Below, in pieces: positions 1 to 8,224 of a stretch of DNA of 64,000 nt. Each line of letters starts with the position of its first letter. The first letter of the stretch is position 1. Position numbers and translations under genes: made by a program. The notes under the pieces were generated by a model. The model saw nothing but the letters and a program-made list of their open reading frames with translations, did not search any database and was not told the origin of the DNA. Origin of the DNA: Pantoea vagans. Its GTDB lineage: Bacteria; Pseudomonadota; Gammaproteobacteria; Enterobacterales; Enterobacteriaceae. The stretch spans positions 558,001 through 622,000 of the forward strand of contig NZ_CP011427.1 of NCBI RefSeq assembly GCF_001506165.1, given 5' to 3'.

Positions 1-41
1 TGAATGGCGACCGCACAGGTTTTAAGGGCGCACCCTGTAGA

Positions 42-1121
42 TCAATACCGATGATAACTGCGCTGCGCCTGGCTCACTTTATACAGATAACGGCGAGATT
101 CGGCTGACGGATGGTTGGTGGTCAGCGTCTGATAAACCTGGCTCGGCGACATGCCGTTGATGGTTGAGAAGGCACGATCCTTATCGCTGGAGAAGACGCG
201 CAGTACGCTTCCCGCACCGCCGTTGTAAGCGGTAATCACCGCATAACGACGTGACAGCGGATCCTGAATCCCACCTAAATAACTCTTCTGCAGCAGCGAC
301 AGATACGCGGTACCGGCATCAATGTTATTGGCTGGATCCAGCAGATAGCTGCGGCTCGGTTTACCCCATTTCCCTTTCATACGGAACACATCCACCCCGG
401 CCGTATGCTGAACCACCTGCATTAAGCCCAGTGCGTCAGAGTTGCTCACCGCATAGGGGTTGAAACTCGATTCGGTCTGCATAATCGCCAGAATCAAGGA
501 TGCATCAACGCCATACTCTTCAGCCGCTTTACGTACCAGCGGCAGGTATTTGTGCGCACGTTTATCGAGGTGGTTCGGCACCATTGGAATGGTGACAGAC
601 CAGATCACATGCAAGCCAGAGGTGCGTTTTTGCAGCTTGTTCTGAATCAGGTAATCCGCAAAGCTGGCGGCGCGGCCCTGCCAGCGAATCGGTTGACCGG
701 TGTTATCCAGCACCTGGCCGTAAAGCAGCGGCTCTTTACTGATCTGGATATCGTTGGCATCGGAGTAGAGATCAACATTACCCGGATCGTCACCGATTAA
801 TAGCGTGGTGATGATCGCCTGGCGCAAGCTGGCCATTGGATCGGTACCGGCGATGGTCTCAATGGTGATGCTACCGCTGTCGAAGTTGATGTGACTGCGG
901 GTGTAATAGCTGTCGCTGTATTTGACGTAATCCTTTGGTCCGGCGATCAGAACCTCATTGATTCCCCAAATATTTTCAATGTTGGCGGCAAACTGCCCCA
1001 TCAGAATATCGAAACCGTTGGTGTCCTTAACCCACTCTTCATGATACTGCGATTGTTTTTGTCCGGAGCAGGAAACCAAAAGTGGTGCAATCACCAGCAG
1101 GGCTATCAGTTTTTTATTCAT
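42..1121 (-). CDS. mltC: Membrane-bound lytic murein transglycosylase C
   Basis: Cleaves the MurNAc-GlcNAc bond of peptidoglycan to form 1,6-anhydro ends; acts at the inner face of the outer membrane. The 359-aa protein starts with a lipoprotein signal whose lipobox ends LVSC (Cys18). An N-terminal MltC-specific domain is followed by the SLT lysozyme-like domain from about residue 190. The expected catalytic Glu is E217 in QTESSFNP, followed by the typical GLMQV and AYNGG motifs. Length and motifs match the enterobacterial family. It is the last gene after yggX and mutY, as in E. coli, but a terminator hairpin separates it from yggX, so it probably also has its own promoter. Assignment is firm. 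Confidence 0.97.
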   Translation of the reverse strand: MNKKLIALLVIAPLLVSCSGQKQSQYHEEWVKDTNGFDILMGQFAANIENIWGINEVLIAGPKDYVKYSDSYYTRSHINFDSGSITIETIAGTDPMASLRQAIITTLLIGDDPGNVDLYSDANDIQISKEPLLYGQVLDNTGQPIRWQGRAASFADYLIQNKLQKRTSGLHVIWSVTIPMVPNHLDKRAHKYLPLVRKAAEEYGVDASLILAIMQTESSFNPYAVSNSDALGLMQVVQHTAGVDVFRMKGKWGKPSRSYLLDPANNIDAGTAYLSLLQKSYLGGIQDPLSRRYAVITAYNGGAGSVLRVFSSDKDRAFSTINGMSPSQVYQTLTTNHPSAESRRYLYKVSQAQRSYHRY

Positions 1122-1141
1122 TGTAAATGCGTGCCTGATTC

Positions 1142-1169
1142 GAAAAAGAGGGCCTCAAAGGGAGGCCCT
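1142..1169 (-). terminator. Intrinsic terminator after yggX
   Basis: On the minus strand an 8-bp stem (AGGGCCTC paired with GAGGCCCT) is followed directly by CTTTTT. It lies in the 54-bp gap between yggX and mltC and would limit read-through from mutY-yggX into mltC. Confidence 0.7.
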
Positions 1170-1175
1170 GAACGG

Positions 1176-1448
1176 TTATTTTTCCGGCGGGGTGAAACCT
1201 TCGATGTGCACATCTTTGCCTTCGAACAGGAAATTAATCATCTCCTTCTCCAGCACTTTGCGATCTTCCGGGTTCATCATGTTGAGCTTCTTCTCGTTAA
1301 TCAACATGGTCTGCTTGGACATCCACTGCTGCCAGGCTTCTTTAGAAATCTCGTTATAGATGCGCTTGCCAATCTCGCCAGGGTAGAGCTGAAAGTCCTG
1401 ACCTTCAGCGTCGCGTTGCAGAAACGTACAAAAAATGGTGCGGCTCAT
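1176..1448 (-). CDS. yggX: Probable Fe(II)-trafficking protein YggX
   Basis: Small (90 aa) cytoplasmic protein of the YggX family, linked in enterobacteria to protection of iron-sulfur clusters from oxidative damage; biochemical role still partly inferred. The start MSRTIFC and the internal [10 protein letters not shown] motif are characteristic, and the length is the family's usual one. Its ATG overlaps the mutY stop by one base (TAATG), so the two are translationally coupled. Pairing with MutY, an iron-sulfur repair enzyme that deals with oxidised guanine, fits an oxidative-stress theme. Confidence 0.96.
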   Translation of the reverse strand: MSRTIFCTFLQRDAEGQDFQLYPGEIGKRIYNEISKEAWQQWMSKQTMLINEKKLNMMNPEDRKVLEKEMINFLFEGKDVHIEGFTPPEK

Positions 1449-2530
1449 TACTCTTCCTCTTCGATCATGCTTGAACGCAGTTTTAGCTGCTGGGGATGGC
1501 GCAGTTCGTGCAGTAAGCGCTCAACCGGCGCAGCCAACCCCACTGACGGTGGTTGCGCTAAGTTATACCAGAGACCGCTCACTTCATCCATCAGCGACCC
1601 GGCAGAAGGCCACGCCAGCCACATAGGCACAATATCTAAGTGGAAATGGCTAAAGGTGTGACGAAATGCCGTTAATTGCTGGGGTTTGGCATGAATACCG
1701 CGCTCGGCGAGCCAGTCAGTTAGCGCTTGCTCACTGGTGAACTGCGGGAAGCAGAACAAGCCGCCCCACAGGCCCACAGGCGGGCGCTGTTCGAGGAACA
1801 CCTCATCACCATGCTGAATCATCAGGAACCAGCCACTGCGTTCTGGAATGGTCACTTTGGGTTTCTTGCCCGGATATTCAGTCCAGCTGCTGTTGGCGTA
1901 AGCCACACAGCCATTGCTCAATGGGCAAATCTCACACTTAGGGCGTGAGCGAGTGCACACTAACGCGCCAAGATCCATCATCGCCTGGTTGAACTGACTG
2001 ACCCCTTCAGCGGGCGTAACCTCTTCACTGATCTGCCACAAACGTTTCTCAACGTCTTTTTTCCCCGGCCAACCGCCCACGGCATAGCAACGAGCCAGCA
2101 CGCGTTTAACGTTGCCATCCAGAATCGGGAAATGCAGGCCGAGCGACAGTGACAGCACGGCTCCCGCAGTGGAGCGCCCCACGCCAGGCAGTGCGGCGAC
2201 ATCATCAAAATTGCGCGGAAATTCGCCACCGTGCTTATCGACCACCTGTTTCGCCGCTTTATGCAAATTGCGCGCACGGGCGTAGTAGCCGAGACCGGTC
2301 CACAGGTGCAGCACTTCATCCAGCGGTGCCGCAGCCAGATCGGCGATCGTCGGAAAGCGCGCCATAAAGCGTTCAAAGTATGGGATAACGGTGGCAACTT
2401 GCGTCTGCTGCAGCATCACTTCAGAGAGCCACACCTTATAAGGTGTCTTCTCTTGCTGCCACGGCAGAGTTTTACGGCCAAAGCGGTGATACCACTCCAG
2501 CACCTGTTGCGCGAACTGCGGCGCTTGCAT
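1448..2530 (-). CDS. mutY: Adenine DNA glycosylase MutY
   Basis: Removes adenine mispaired with 8-oxoguanine in base-excision repair. With the start chosen here (MQAPQ) the protein is 360 aa and aligns with E. coli MutY from residue 1. The open frame runs 29 codons further upstream, but that extension has no family match. Visible features: catalytic E37 in [10 protein letters not shown], the helix-hairpin-helix [10 protein letters not shown] followed by the catalytic Asp in PILDGNVKR, the [4Fe-4S] cysteines in [17 protein letters not shown], and a C-terminal NUDIX-like domain with [10 protein letters not shown]. No strong Shine-Dalgarno precedes the ATG. Divergent from trmB, as in E. coli. 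Confidence 0.96.
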   Translation of the reverse strand: MQAPQFAQQVLEWYHRFGRKTLPWQQEKTPYKVWLSEVMLQQTQVATVIPYFERFMARFPTIADLAAAPLDEVLHLWTGLGYYARARNLHKAAKQVVDKHGGEFPRNFDDVAALPGVGRSTAGAVLSLSLGLHFPILDGNVKRVLARCYAVGGWPGKKDVEKRLWQISEEVTPAEGVSQFNQAMMDLGALVCTRSRPKCEICPLSNGCVAYANSSWTEYPGKKPKVTIPERSGWFLMIQHGDEVFLEQRPPVGLWGGLFCFPQFTSEQALTDWLAERGIHAKPQQLTAFRHTFSHFHLDIVPMWLAWPSAGSLMDEVSGLWYNLAQPPSVGLAAPVERLLHELRHPQQLKLRSSMIEEEE

Positions 2531-2687
2531 CATTAGAAGGAAATTTTCCGTGTTTACTCTACAATCAGGCAGGAATTCCAGCACAGAGACATCAGGGTGT
2601 AAACCGGAAGATTGCAAAGGCTTGCTTCTGCTATCTAACTTTGCATAATGCCCGTTTCCCAGAATAGGCTAACCAGCAGGCTTCAAC

Positions 2688-3407
2688 ATGATAAATGACG
2701 TCATCACCCCAGAATTTGATGAGAACGGGCGGCCATTACGCCGTATCCGCAGTTTTGTGCGTCGCCAGGGGCGCTTAACCAAAGGACAGCAACTGGCACT
2801 CGATAATTACTGGCCGGAGATGGGCGTCGAGTTTCAGCAGGAGCCGCTGGATATGGTGGCGCTGTTTGGCCGTGAAGCCCCAGTCGTGCTGGAGATTGGT
2901 TTTGGTATGGGCGCCTCGCTGGTGACCATGGCGCAGAACAATCCCCATCAGAACTTCCTCGGCCTTGAAGTGCATGCGCCGGGTGTCGGTGCGTGTCTGG
3001 CCTCGGCTAAAGAGGCGGGCGTGGAGAATCTGCGTGTGATGTGCCACGACGCTGTCGAAGTGCTGCAGCAGATGATCCCGGATAACTCGCTGCGTATGGT
3101 GCAACTGTTCTTCCCGGACCCGTGGCATAAAGCGCGCCACAACAAACGTCGCATTGTCCAGGTACCTTTTGCCGAGCTGGTGATGCGCAAGCTAAAGCTG
3201 GGCGGCGTCTTCCACATGGCAACGGACTGGGAAGATTATGCGACGCACATGCTGGAAATCATGAGCAGCGTGGACGGGTATAAAAACCTGTCAGAAAGTC
3301 ACGATTACGTGCCGCGTCCTGAAACGCGTCCGTTAACCAAATTTGAGCAGCGCGGGCAGCGATTGGGCCACGGCGTATGGGATCTGATGTTTGAGAGGGT
3401 GAAATAA
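2688..3407 (+). CDS. trmB: tRNA (guanine-N7-)-methyltransferase
   Basis: SAM-dependent enzyme that forms m7G46 in the variable loop of tRNA. The 239-aa protein has the SAM-binding motif VLEIGFGMG near residue 67, and the family signature [15 protein letters not shown] near residue 145. The C-terminal [12 protein letters not shown] is also typical. It overlaps yggL by one base (TAATG), giving a trmB-yggL unit divergent from mutY, the arrangement found in E. coli. Confidence 0.97.
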   Translation: MINDVITPEFDENGRPLRRIRSFVRRQGRLTKGQQLALDNYWPEMGVEFQQEPLDMVALFGREAPVVLEIGFGMGASLVTMAQNNPHQNFLGLEVHAPGVGACLASAKEAGVENLRVMCHDAVEVLQQMIPDNSLRMVQLFFPDPWHKARHNKRRIVQVPFAELVMRKLKLGGVFHMATDWEDYATHMLEIMSSVDGYKNLSESHDYVPRPETRPLTKFEQRGQRLGHGVWDLMFERVK

Positions 3408-3733
3408 TGGCCGTACAGCGTAGCCGTCGTTTACGTAAAAAATTGCATATTGATGAGTTTCAGGAGTTAGGCTTCTCGGTTGCCTGGCGTTTTGCCGAAG
3501 GCACCACTGAAGAGCAGATTGATGCCACTCTGGATCAGTTCATCACTGAAGTGATTGATCCTAATGGCCTGGCTTATGATGGCAGCGGTTATCTGGTGTG
3601 GGAAGGTCTGGTTTGCCTGCAGGAAACCGGCAAATGCACCGATGAGCACCGCGAGTTAGTGCGTAAGTGGCTGGAAGCCCGCAACCTGACAGACGTTCAG
3701 GTGACTGAACTCTTTGACGTTTGGTGGGACTAA
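3407..3733 (+). CDS. yggL: YggL family 50S ribosome-associated protein
   Basis: A 108-aa protein of the YggL (DUF469) family. E. coli YggL has been reported to bind the large ribosomal subunit; the precise role here is inferred from that family. The N-terminus is strongly basic (RSRRLRKKLH), the rest acidic, ending LFDVWWD. The start is coupled to the trmB stop. No membrane segment or signal peptide is visible. Confidence 0.93.
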   Translation: MAVQRSRRLRKKLHIDEFQELGFSVAWRFAEGTTEEQIDATLDQFITEVIDPNGLAYDGSGYLVWEGLVCLQETGKCTDEHRELVRKWLEARNLTDVQVTELFDVWWD

Positions 3734-3760
3734 GTTATTTATTAGTCTGAGATCTCGCTT

Positions 3761-3877
3761 CAGGCTAGCTCACTTGCGCATTGGGCACCGGGCAGTGCTC
3801 GTAATCCTCACGTACTCATGTACGCTCCGGTTACTGTGCGCTGGCCGTCACCCAATTCGCTGCGCCGCCTACGCCTG
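3761..3877. repeat. Long imperfect palindromic intergenic repeat
   Basis: About 117 bp in the yggL-yggN gap folds about a centre GTAC-TCAT-GTAC at 3812-3823. Its arms stay partly complementary out to CAGG (3761) and CCTG (3877). The design, with a strong inner stem and degenerate outer arms, is that of a short non-autonomous repeat rather than a simple terminator. I recall similar units between genes in other enterobacteria but cannot confirm copy number here. Confidence 0.6.
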
Positions 3878-3927
3878 ACCTGCTTTCACAGCAAAGGCGT
3901 GGGCGGCTTTTATTTAAGGAAGATTTC

Positions 3928-4647
3928 ATGGTTCGTAAGGCTCTTCTTACCGCACTGCTGCTGGCCGCAGCGACGCAGGCGCAGGCTGATTATCAGTGCA
4001 GCGTTAATCCTCAGGATGATGTGATTATCAAACCGCAGAGCGTACAGGTGGTGGGCACCAACGGTAACCTCGAAATCTCTCCGCAGGGTGATGTGACCTT
4101 TAACGGTCAGAAAGCCAATGTCGATAATGCGACACGCCAGAAAGCCATTGATTACCAGAACGCATTGCGCCGTGATTTACCTTGGGTTGATAACGGTGCC
4201 TCTACCCGTCTGGAGCGCAGCCGTATTGCACTGGATAAAGTGATTGTGGAAAAGCTCGGGGCGAACAGCAACGTGCGTAATCGCCTCACCACTCTGGATG
4301 GTCAGCTGAAACAGCAGATGAACCGTATTATCGAGCATCGTCCCGATGGATTGACCTTCCACCATCAGGCGATTGATCAAGTGCGTGCGGACGGTGAAAA
4401 GCTGGTGCAGAGCACGCTCGGCGGCATTATGCAGGATAGCCTGAACGAGATGGGCAGCAGCCAGGCGGCGAGCGGTAGCAATCCATTGCAGGCGATTATG
4501 GGCAATTTGGGTGGCTTACAGCAGGCGGTTCAGGCGGAGTGGAAGAATCAGGAACAAGATTTCCAGAACTTCGGGCACGAGGTGTGTAACCGGGTGACGG
4601 ATCTGGAAGGCCAGCGTAAAGCACTGACGCAGAGCCTTAAAGGTTAA
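3928..4647 (+). CDS. yggN: YggN family periplasmic protein (DUF2884)
   Basis: A 239-aa protein with a clear Sec signal peptide (VRKALLTALLLAAATQAQA, cleavage before DYQ). The mature part is soluble and polar. No catalytic motif is recognised and the function is unknown; the name rests on sequence type and on position after yggL, as in E. coli. AAGGA stands 8 bp before the ATG. The mid-region is rich in Gln and Arg and looks helical. Confidence 0.9.
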   Translation: MVRKALLTALLLAAATQAQADYQCSVNPQDDVIIKPQSVQVVGTNGNLEISPQGDVTFNGQKANVDNATRQKAIDYQNALRRDLPWVDNGASTRLERSRIALDKVIVEKLGANSNVRNRLTTLDGQLKQQMNRIIEHRPDGLTFHHQAIDQVRADGEKLVQSTLGGIMQDSLNEMGSSQAASGSNPLQAIMGNLGGLQQAVQAEWKNQEQDFQNFGHEVCNRVTDLEGQRKALTQSLKG

Positions 4648-4652
4648 GAAAA

Positions 4653-4728
4653 CGTAGCGGCGCAATTTATTGCGCATCAGTCAGCAGCTTAGCTGCTTCA
4701 GGTCAGCACGATAAAGCGCGCCGCTACG
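4653..4728. repeat. REP-like paired inverted repeat, copy 1
   Basis: Left arm 4653-4675 (CGTAGCGGCGCAATTTATTG...) and right arm 4709-4728 (CGATAAAGCGCGCCGCTACG) form an imperfect inverted repeat around a second small hairpin AGCAGC-TTA-GCTGCT. The same arm sequence recurs at 12261-12342. It lies between the convergent yggN and PTS IIC genes and could serve as a bidirectional terminator. Confidence 0.75.
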
Positions 4729-4737
4729 TCTCAATCA

Positions 4738-6114
4738 TTACTCGCTTTTGGCTTCTTCTGATGTCGCTTTGTTGCTGGCGACATAGTTATAAATAACCAA
4801 CAAGGCGAAGCAGCCGGTGATGATCATCATGATCATCCCTTTATCCAGGTAGCGTGCCATATTGCCGAGGATGATGCCGGTGACGCCAAAATCGGTGTCG
4901 GAGAAGGTGGTATTGGTCAGCCCAATCGCACCCAGCACGGGTAACAGTGCCACTGGCAGGAAGGTGATGAGGATACCGTGCGCAAAAGCACCCAGCATCG
5001 CACCGCGTTTCCCGCCGGTCGCATTACCAAACACCCCCGCCGTCGCACCACAGAAGAAGTGCGGCACTACACCTGGCAAAATTAGCACCCAGTGCAGTTG
5101 TCCGAGGAAGAACAGCCCGACCAAGCCACCAACGAAGCTGGAGATAAAGCCCACCAGTACCGCATTAGGTGCATACGGGAAGACGATAGGGCAGTCCAGA
5201 GCCGGGCGTGCATTCGGCACCAGTTTTTCCGAGAAGCCGGTGAAGGCCGGGACGATTTCCGCCAGAATTAAGCGCACACCCTGCAGGATAATAAACACAC
5301 CCGCTGCAAAGGTAATCGCCTGCACGAACGAGTACACCAGATAGTTCTGACCATGGCTGAACTGACTCTCTACATATTCGCGGCCTGCAGACACCGACAG
5401 AATAAAGTAAATAATCATCATCGTCAGTGAGATGGAGATAGTGCTGTCACGCAAAAAACTGAGGTTTTTTGGCATGTTCATCTCTTCAGTGGATTTCGAA
5501 CCCTTACCCACTAATGAGCCAATCCATCCTGACAGCACGTAGCCCACGGTACCGGTATGCGCTAACGCAACCTGGTCGTGGCCGATGATTTTACGCATAT
5601 GAGGTTGCGCGATGGCCGGGAAGATCGCCATCAGCATGCCGAGTGTGAGCGAGCCGGTATAAATCAGCTGCACACCTTCGAAACCCGCCACCGACAAAAT
5701 AATGGCAATCATACAGGCCATATAGAACGTCACGTGACCTGAAAGATAGATGTATTTCAGGCGGGTGAAGCGCGCCACAATGATATTGGCCACCATACCA
5801 AACGCCATAATCAGCGTAGTGGGTGCGCCGTACTTCTCTAAAGCAATGGAAACCATCGCTTCATTATTTGGAATGATTCCCTGCACATCAAAAGCGTGTT
5901 TGAAGATATCGCCGAGTGGGGTTAACGAACCCACCAACACCGTTGCGCCACCTGCCAACACCAGAAAACCCAGGATAGTTTTTACCGTGCCCTTGATGAT
6001 GTCCGGGAACGGTTTTCTTTGTGCAATCAGTCCAAACATCGCCACCAAACCAACCAGAATGGAGGGGACTTTCAGCACGTCGACAACTACCAGTAAAAGG
6101 TTTTGTATAAACAT
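4738..6114 (-). CDS. PTS IIC permease, ascorbate (UlaA/SgaT) family
   Basis: Membrane channel of a phosphotransferase system, probably for ascorbate or a related sugar acid. The 458-aa protein has about ten or more hydrophobic segments and aligns with E. coli UlaA, for example in IIKGTVKTILGF near residue 39, LSGHVTFYMA near 130, and the conserved LDCPIVFPYAPNAVL near 310. A Shine-Dalgarno GAGG precedes the ATG. It is last in a IIA-IIB-IIC operon, separated from IIB by an ERIC element. No ulaD, ulaE, ulaF or ulaG-type catabolic gene is nearby, so the substrate cannot be fixed by context. Confidence 0.88.
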   Translation of the reverse strand: MFIQNLLLVVVDVLKVPSILVGLVAMFGLIAQRKPFPDIIKGTVKTILGFLVLAGGATVLVGSLTPLGDIFKHAFDVQGIIPNNEAMVSIALEKYGAPTTLIMAFGMVANIIVARFTRLKYIYLSGHVTFYMACMIAIILSVAGFEGVQLIYTGSLTLGMLMAIFPAIAQPHMRKIIGHDQVALAHTGTVGYVLSGWIGSLVGKGSKSTEEMNMPKNLSFLRDSTISISLTMMIIYFILSVSAGREYVESQFSHGQNYLVYSFVQAITFAAGVFIILQGVRLILAEIVPAFTGFSEKLVPNARPALDCPIVFPYAPNAVLVGFISSFVGGLVGLFFLGQLHWVLILPGVVPHFFCGATAGVFGNATGGKRGAMLGAFAHGILITFLPVALLPVLGAIGLTNTTFSDTDFGVTGIILGNMARYLDKGMIMMIITGCFALLVIYNYVASNKATSEEAKSE

Positions 6115-6137
6115 AATAACCTCAGCGGTAAATGTTC

Positions 6138-6264
6138 TATACCCAAAATGATTCGGGTTTCAGGAAGGCGGCAAGTGCATGAATCCTCAGGAGCTTACTC
6201 AAGTAAGTGACTGAGGTGAGTGCACGTAGCCAACACACCTGAAACTTGAAGTATGAAGGGTATA
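6138..6264. repeat. ERIC element (127 bp)
   Basis: Begins TATACCC and ends GGGTATA, exactly 127 bp. It contains the well-known ERIC core GAGCTTACTCAAGTAAGTGA and the tail CTTGAAGTATGAAGGGTAT. It sits inside the PTS operon between IIB and IIC, so it will be transcribed as a stable hairpin in the mRNA. Confidence 0.93.
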
Positions 6265-6284
6265 TTTTCAGTAGGTTGAGAGTG

Positions 6285-6554
6285 TTATTTATTGAAGTAA
6301 CTACGAACTTTTTGCTCAATCTCTTTCAGATCAATGATGTTGTTAATGATGATCACTTTGTCTTCTGGAAGATTGGCGCTATAGGCAATGTCTTTTGCCA
6401 TCACAAACACGTCTGCTACATCAGGCGTCACAGAACCCAAATCGGAATGTTCGACGTCGGCGGTGACATCAATCATTTTCAGCACTTTCTTGATGTTCAT
6501 TTCCATCATGAAGCTGCTTCCCAGGCCGGAGCCACAAACTGCCATTATTTTCAT
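6285..6554 (-). CDS. PTS IIB component (ascorbate type)
   Basis: Cytoplasmic phosphocarrier passing phosphate from IIA to the incoming sugar. At 89 aa it has the lactose/ascorbate IIB fold signature AVCGSGLGSS, with the phosphorylated Cys near residue 7. I start at the second in-frame ATG because GAGGT lies 6 bp upstream of it. The frame also allows an ATG four codons earlier (6566). Follows the IIA gene with a 31-bp gap, so the two are co-transcribed. Confidence 0.9.
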   Translation of the reverse strand: MKIMAVCGSGLGSSFMMEMNIKKVLKMIDVTADVEHSDLGSVTPDVADVFVMAKDIAYSANLPEDKVIIINNIIDLKEIEQKVRSYFNK

Positions 6555-6585
6555 CGTTGACCTCATTGATTTTTAAACGGAATGA

Positions 6586-7038
6586 TTAATTGTCTGATAA
6601 CAAATGGGTGCTGAGTTCAGCTTGATTGGTGCTGCTGAAGATCTGTGCCATTTTTTCCTCATCGGAAAGGACTTCAGCCAGCTGAGAAATCATTTCGATA
6701 TGGCTGTTGCTGTCCGGCGCGGAGAACATAAAAAGGATATCCACCGGGTCGTTTTCATCCGCATCAAAAGAGACACCCTGCGCCAGTTTCAGTACTGATA
6801 AGGCCAGCTTTTTAGCCCCTTGCTCGGGTCGGGCATGCGGCATGGCGATGCGCGGCGCAATCACAAAATAGGGACCAATTTCCAGCTTCTGCTGGATGAT
6901 GGTGTCAATGTAATCCTGCGTAATCGCCCCTTCCTGCAGCAAAGGACGTCCTGCCACCTCAATCGCCTGTTGCCAGTTTGCAACGTTATCGAGGTACTGA
7001 ATTTTTTCTTCATTCAGCCATTTAGCGAGATGCGCCAT
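6586..7038 (-). CDS. PTS IIA component (mannitol/fructose/ascorbate type)
   Basis: A 150-aa EIIA of the PTS_EIIA_2 family, resembling UlaC. It takes phosphate from HPr. The active-site His lies in IAMPHARPE near residue 68. First gene of the operon, with a strong AGGAG before the ATG. Its leader carries a probable operator for the neighbouring GntR regulator (7089-7104). Confidence 0.9.
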   Translation of the reverse strand: MAHLAKWLNEEKIQYLDNVANWQQAIEVAGRPLLQEGAITQDYIDTIIQQKLEIGPYFVIAPRIAMPHARPEQGAKKLALSVLKLAQGVSFDADENDPVDILFMFSAPDSNSHIEMISQLAEVLSDEEKMAQIFSSTNQAELSTHLLSDN

Positions 7039-7088
7039 GATGATCTCCTGAAGTCAATGTGACTGAAGTTGTCATCATTTCCATGATG

Positions 7089-7104
7089 AGATGTACAGTC
7101 ATGT
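7089..7104. promoter_or_regulatory. Putative GntR operator 1
   Basis: AGATGTACAGTCATGT lies 51 bp upstream of the IIA ATG. It matches operator candidate 2 at 14 of 16 positions. UTRA-type GntR regulators usually bind short imperfect palindromes near the genes they control; the assignment to this regulator is inferred. Confidence 0.45.
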
Positions 7105-7240
7105 TTGAATGAAATTCCCTGGTATTGGTGGTGTTTTTAATCGTCAGTCTTGGCTTCTCTGTGCTGATGAGAAGCTTTTTTTCCTTAACTTACTAATAAT
7201 TATCGTTATTAGTTAAGCGAGTAAAAAACTCATTAGTTAA

Positions 7241-7256
7241 AGATGTATAGTCATCT
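7241..7256. promoter_or_regulatory. Putative GntR operator 2
   Basis: AGATGTATAGTCATCT has AGATG...CATCT dyad symmetry and lies mid-gap, 152 bp from operator 1. The shared core is AGATGTAYAGTCAT. Two such sites in one divergent gap suggest binding by the adjacent GntR protein, perhaps with DNA looping. Confidence 0.45.
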
Positions 7257-7452
7257 TGATAATGCTCCTCGACCTGTACAGATACAATATGTAATATTGA
7301 AATCTGGCTGGACAGGTTGCTATTGAATGCAAAAGCGTTAACTGGATCACATCCATAAGCGGTGGAGGTGGCGCAATGAAAATAAATTCAGGCATACGTG
7401 TTGAGTCACCGAGCGCAACTTTGCACTCGCACACTTATTGGGAAGCATGTTG

Positions 7453-8187
7453 ATGGCCGATGGCATTACCGAGAAGCAAAAAGAGGTGGTCGATTACCTC
7501 CTGCAAAAAATCAAAGATGATGGGCTGCTGCCGGGTGACAAACTGGACACCGAAATTGCTATTGCCAAAAACATCGGTATCACGCGGGCAACGGTGCGCG
7601 AAGCCACGCGCATTCTCATTGAGCAGCAGCGCATTTATCGGGTGAAGGGCTCGGGGCTGTTTGTCGGCTCGACCGGAAAAAGCGATCACGTTGGCCGATT
7701 CCACGCATTGTCCCCCTTTGATTTTCAGGCGCAAAAGAAAGGGTACAAAGGGGTTCGAAAAGTTATCACCGTCAGCATCATGCAAGTCCCTACCGCTGAC
7801 ATGGCTCAGGCGTTGCGCATCAAGCCGAACGATCAAATTTATAAAGTGGTGCGTCTGATGAGCTTCGACGACATTCCGGTCGCGCTGGAATATAACCACT
7901 TTCCGGTCAGCATGTTTAGCAGCATGGAATTCAGCAAGCTGGAAATATCCAAATACTCCTACATTGAGCAGATCACCGGTAAGAAGGTGCAGCGCAGGGA
8001 ACAGCATTTAAATGCCATCAATGTGACGGATGAAGAGCAGATTCGGTTGCTGAATTTCAATCAGAATGGTGCGGCGTTAGAGATCTACGAAACGGTCTAT
8101 CTTGATGATGGCGCACCTTGTGAGGTGAACATCGCCATTATTAATACGCAGTTGCTGCAGCTCAGACAAAATACCGAAAGGCCATAA
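7453..8187 (+). CDS. GntR family regulator with UTRA domain
   Basis: Predicted 244-aa transcription factor. The N-terminal winged helix-turn-helix covers about residues 8-70 (LDTEIAIAKNIGITRATVRE, with VKGSGLFV in the wing). The C-terminal UTRA ligand-binding domain extends from about residue 90. The frame is open from a TTG at 7438; I chose the ATG at 7453 because GGAAG lies 7 bp upstream. Divergent from the PTS operon, so most likely its local regulator, responding to the PTS substrate or its phosphate. The specific effector is unknown. Confidence 0.9.
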   Translation: MADGITEKQKEVVDYLLQKIKDDGLLPGDKLDTEIAIAKNIGITRATVREATRILIEQQRIYRVKGSGLFVGSTGKSDHVGRFHALSPFDFQAQKKGYKGVRKVITVSIMQVPTADMAQALRIKPNDQIYKVVRLMSFDDIPVALEYNHFPVSMFSSMEFSKLEISKYSYIEQITGKKVQRREQHLNAINVTDEEQIRLLNFNQNGAALEIYETVYLDDGAPCEVNIAIINTQLLQLRQNTERP

Positions 8188-8217
8188 CGGATAACCCAGT
8201 ATTCACTGGGTCATCCG
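8188..8217. terminator. Hairpin between converging gntR-type gene and hemW
   Basis: A nearly perfect 12-bp inverted repeat (CGGATAACCCAG ... CTGGGTCATCCG) with a 6-base loop fills the gap between two convergent genes. There is no U-tract on either side, so efficiency as a terminator is uncertain. Confidence 0.5.
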
Positions 8218-8224
8218 CATATCA

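Larger units (their letters stand above)
7039..7452. other. Divergent control region of the PTS and its regulator
   Basis: A 414-bp AT-rich gap without a credible gene. It holds two near-identical 16-bp operator candidates (listed separately) and a small perfect palindrome CTGTACAG at 7274-7281. A possible CRP half-site (TCACAT near 7352) is too weak to call. Confidence 0.6.

Noticed and set aside
1..41. Partial gene at the left end
   Set aside because: Only 41 bases before the mltC stop; no recognisable coding.
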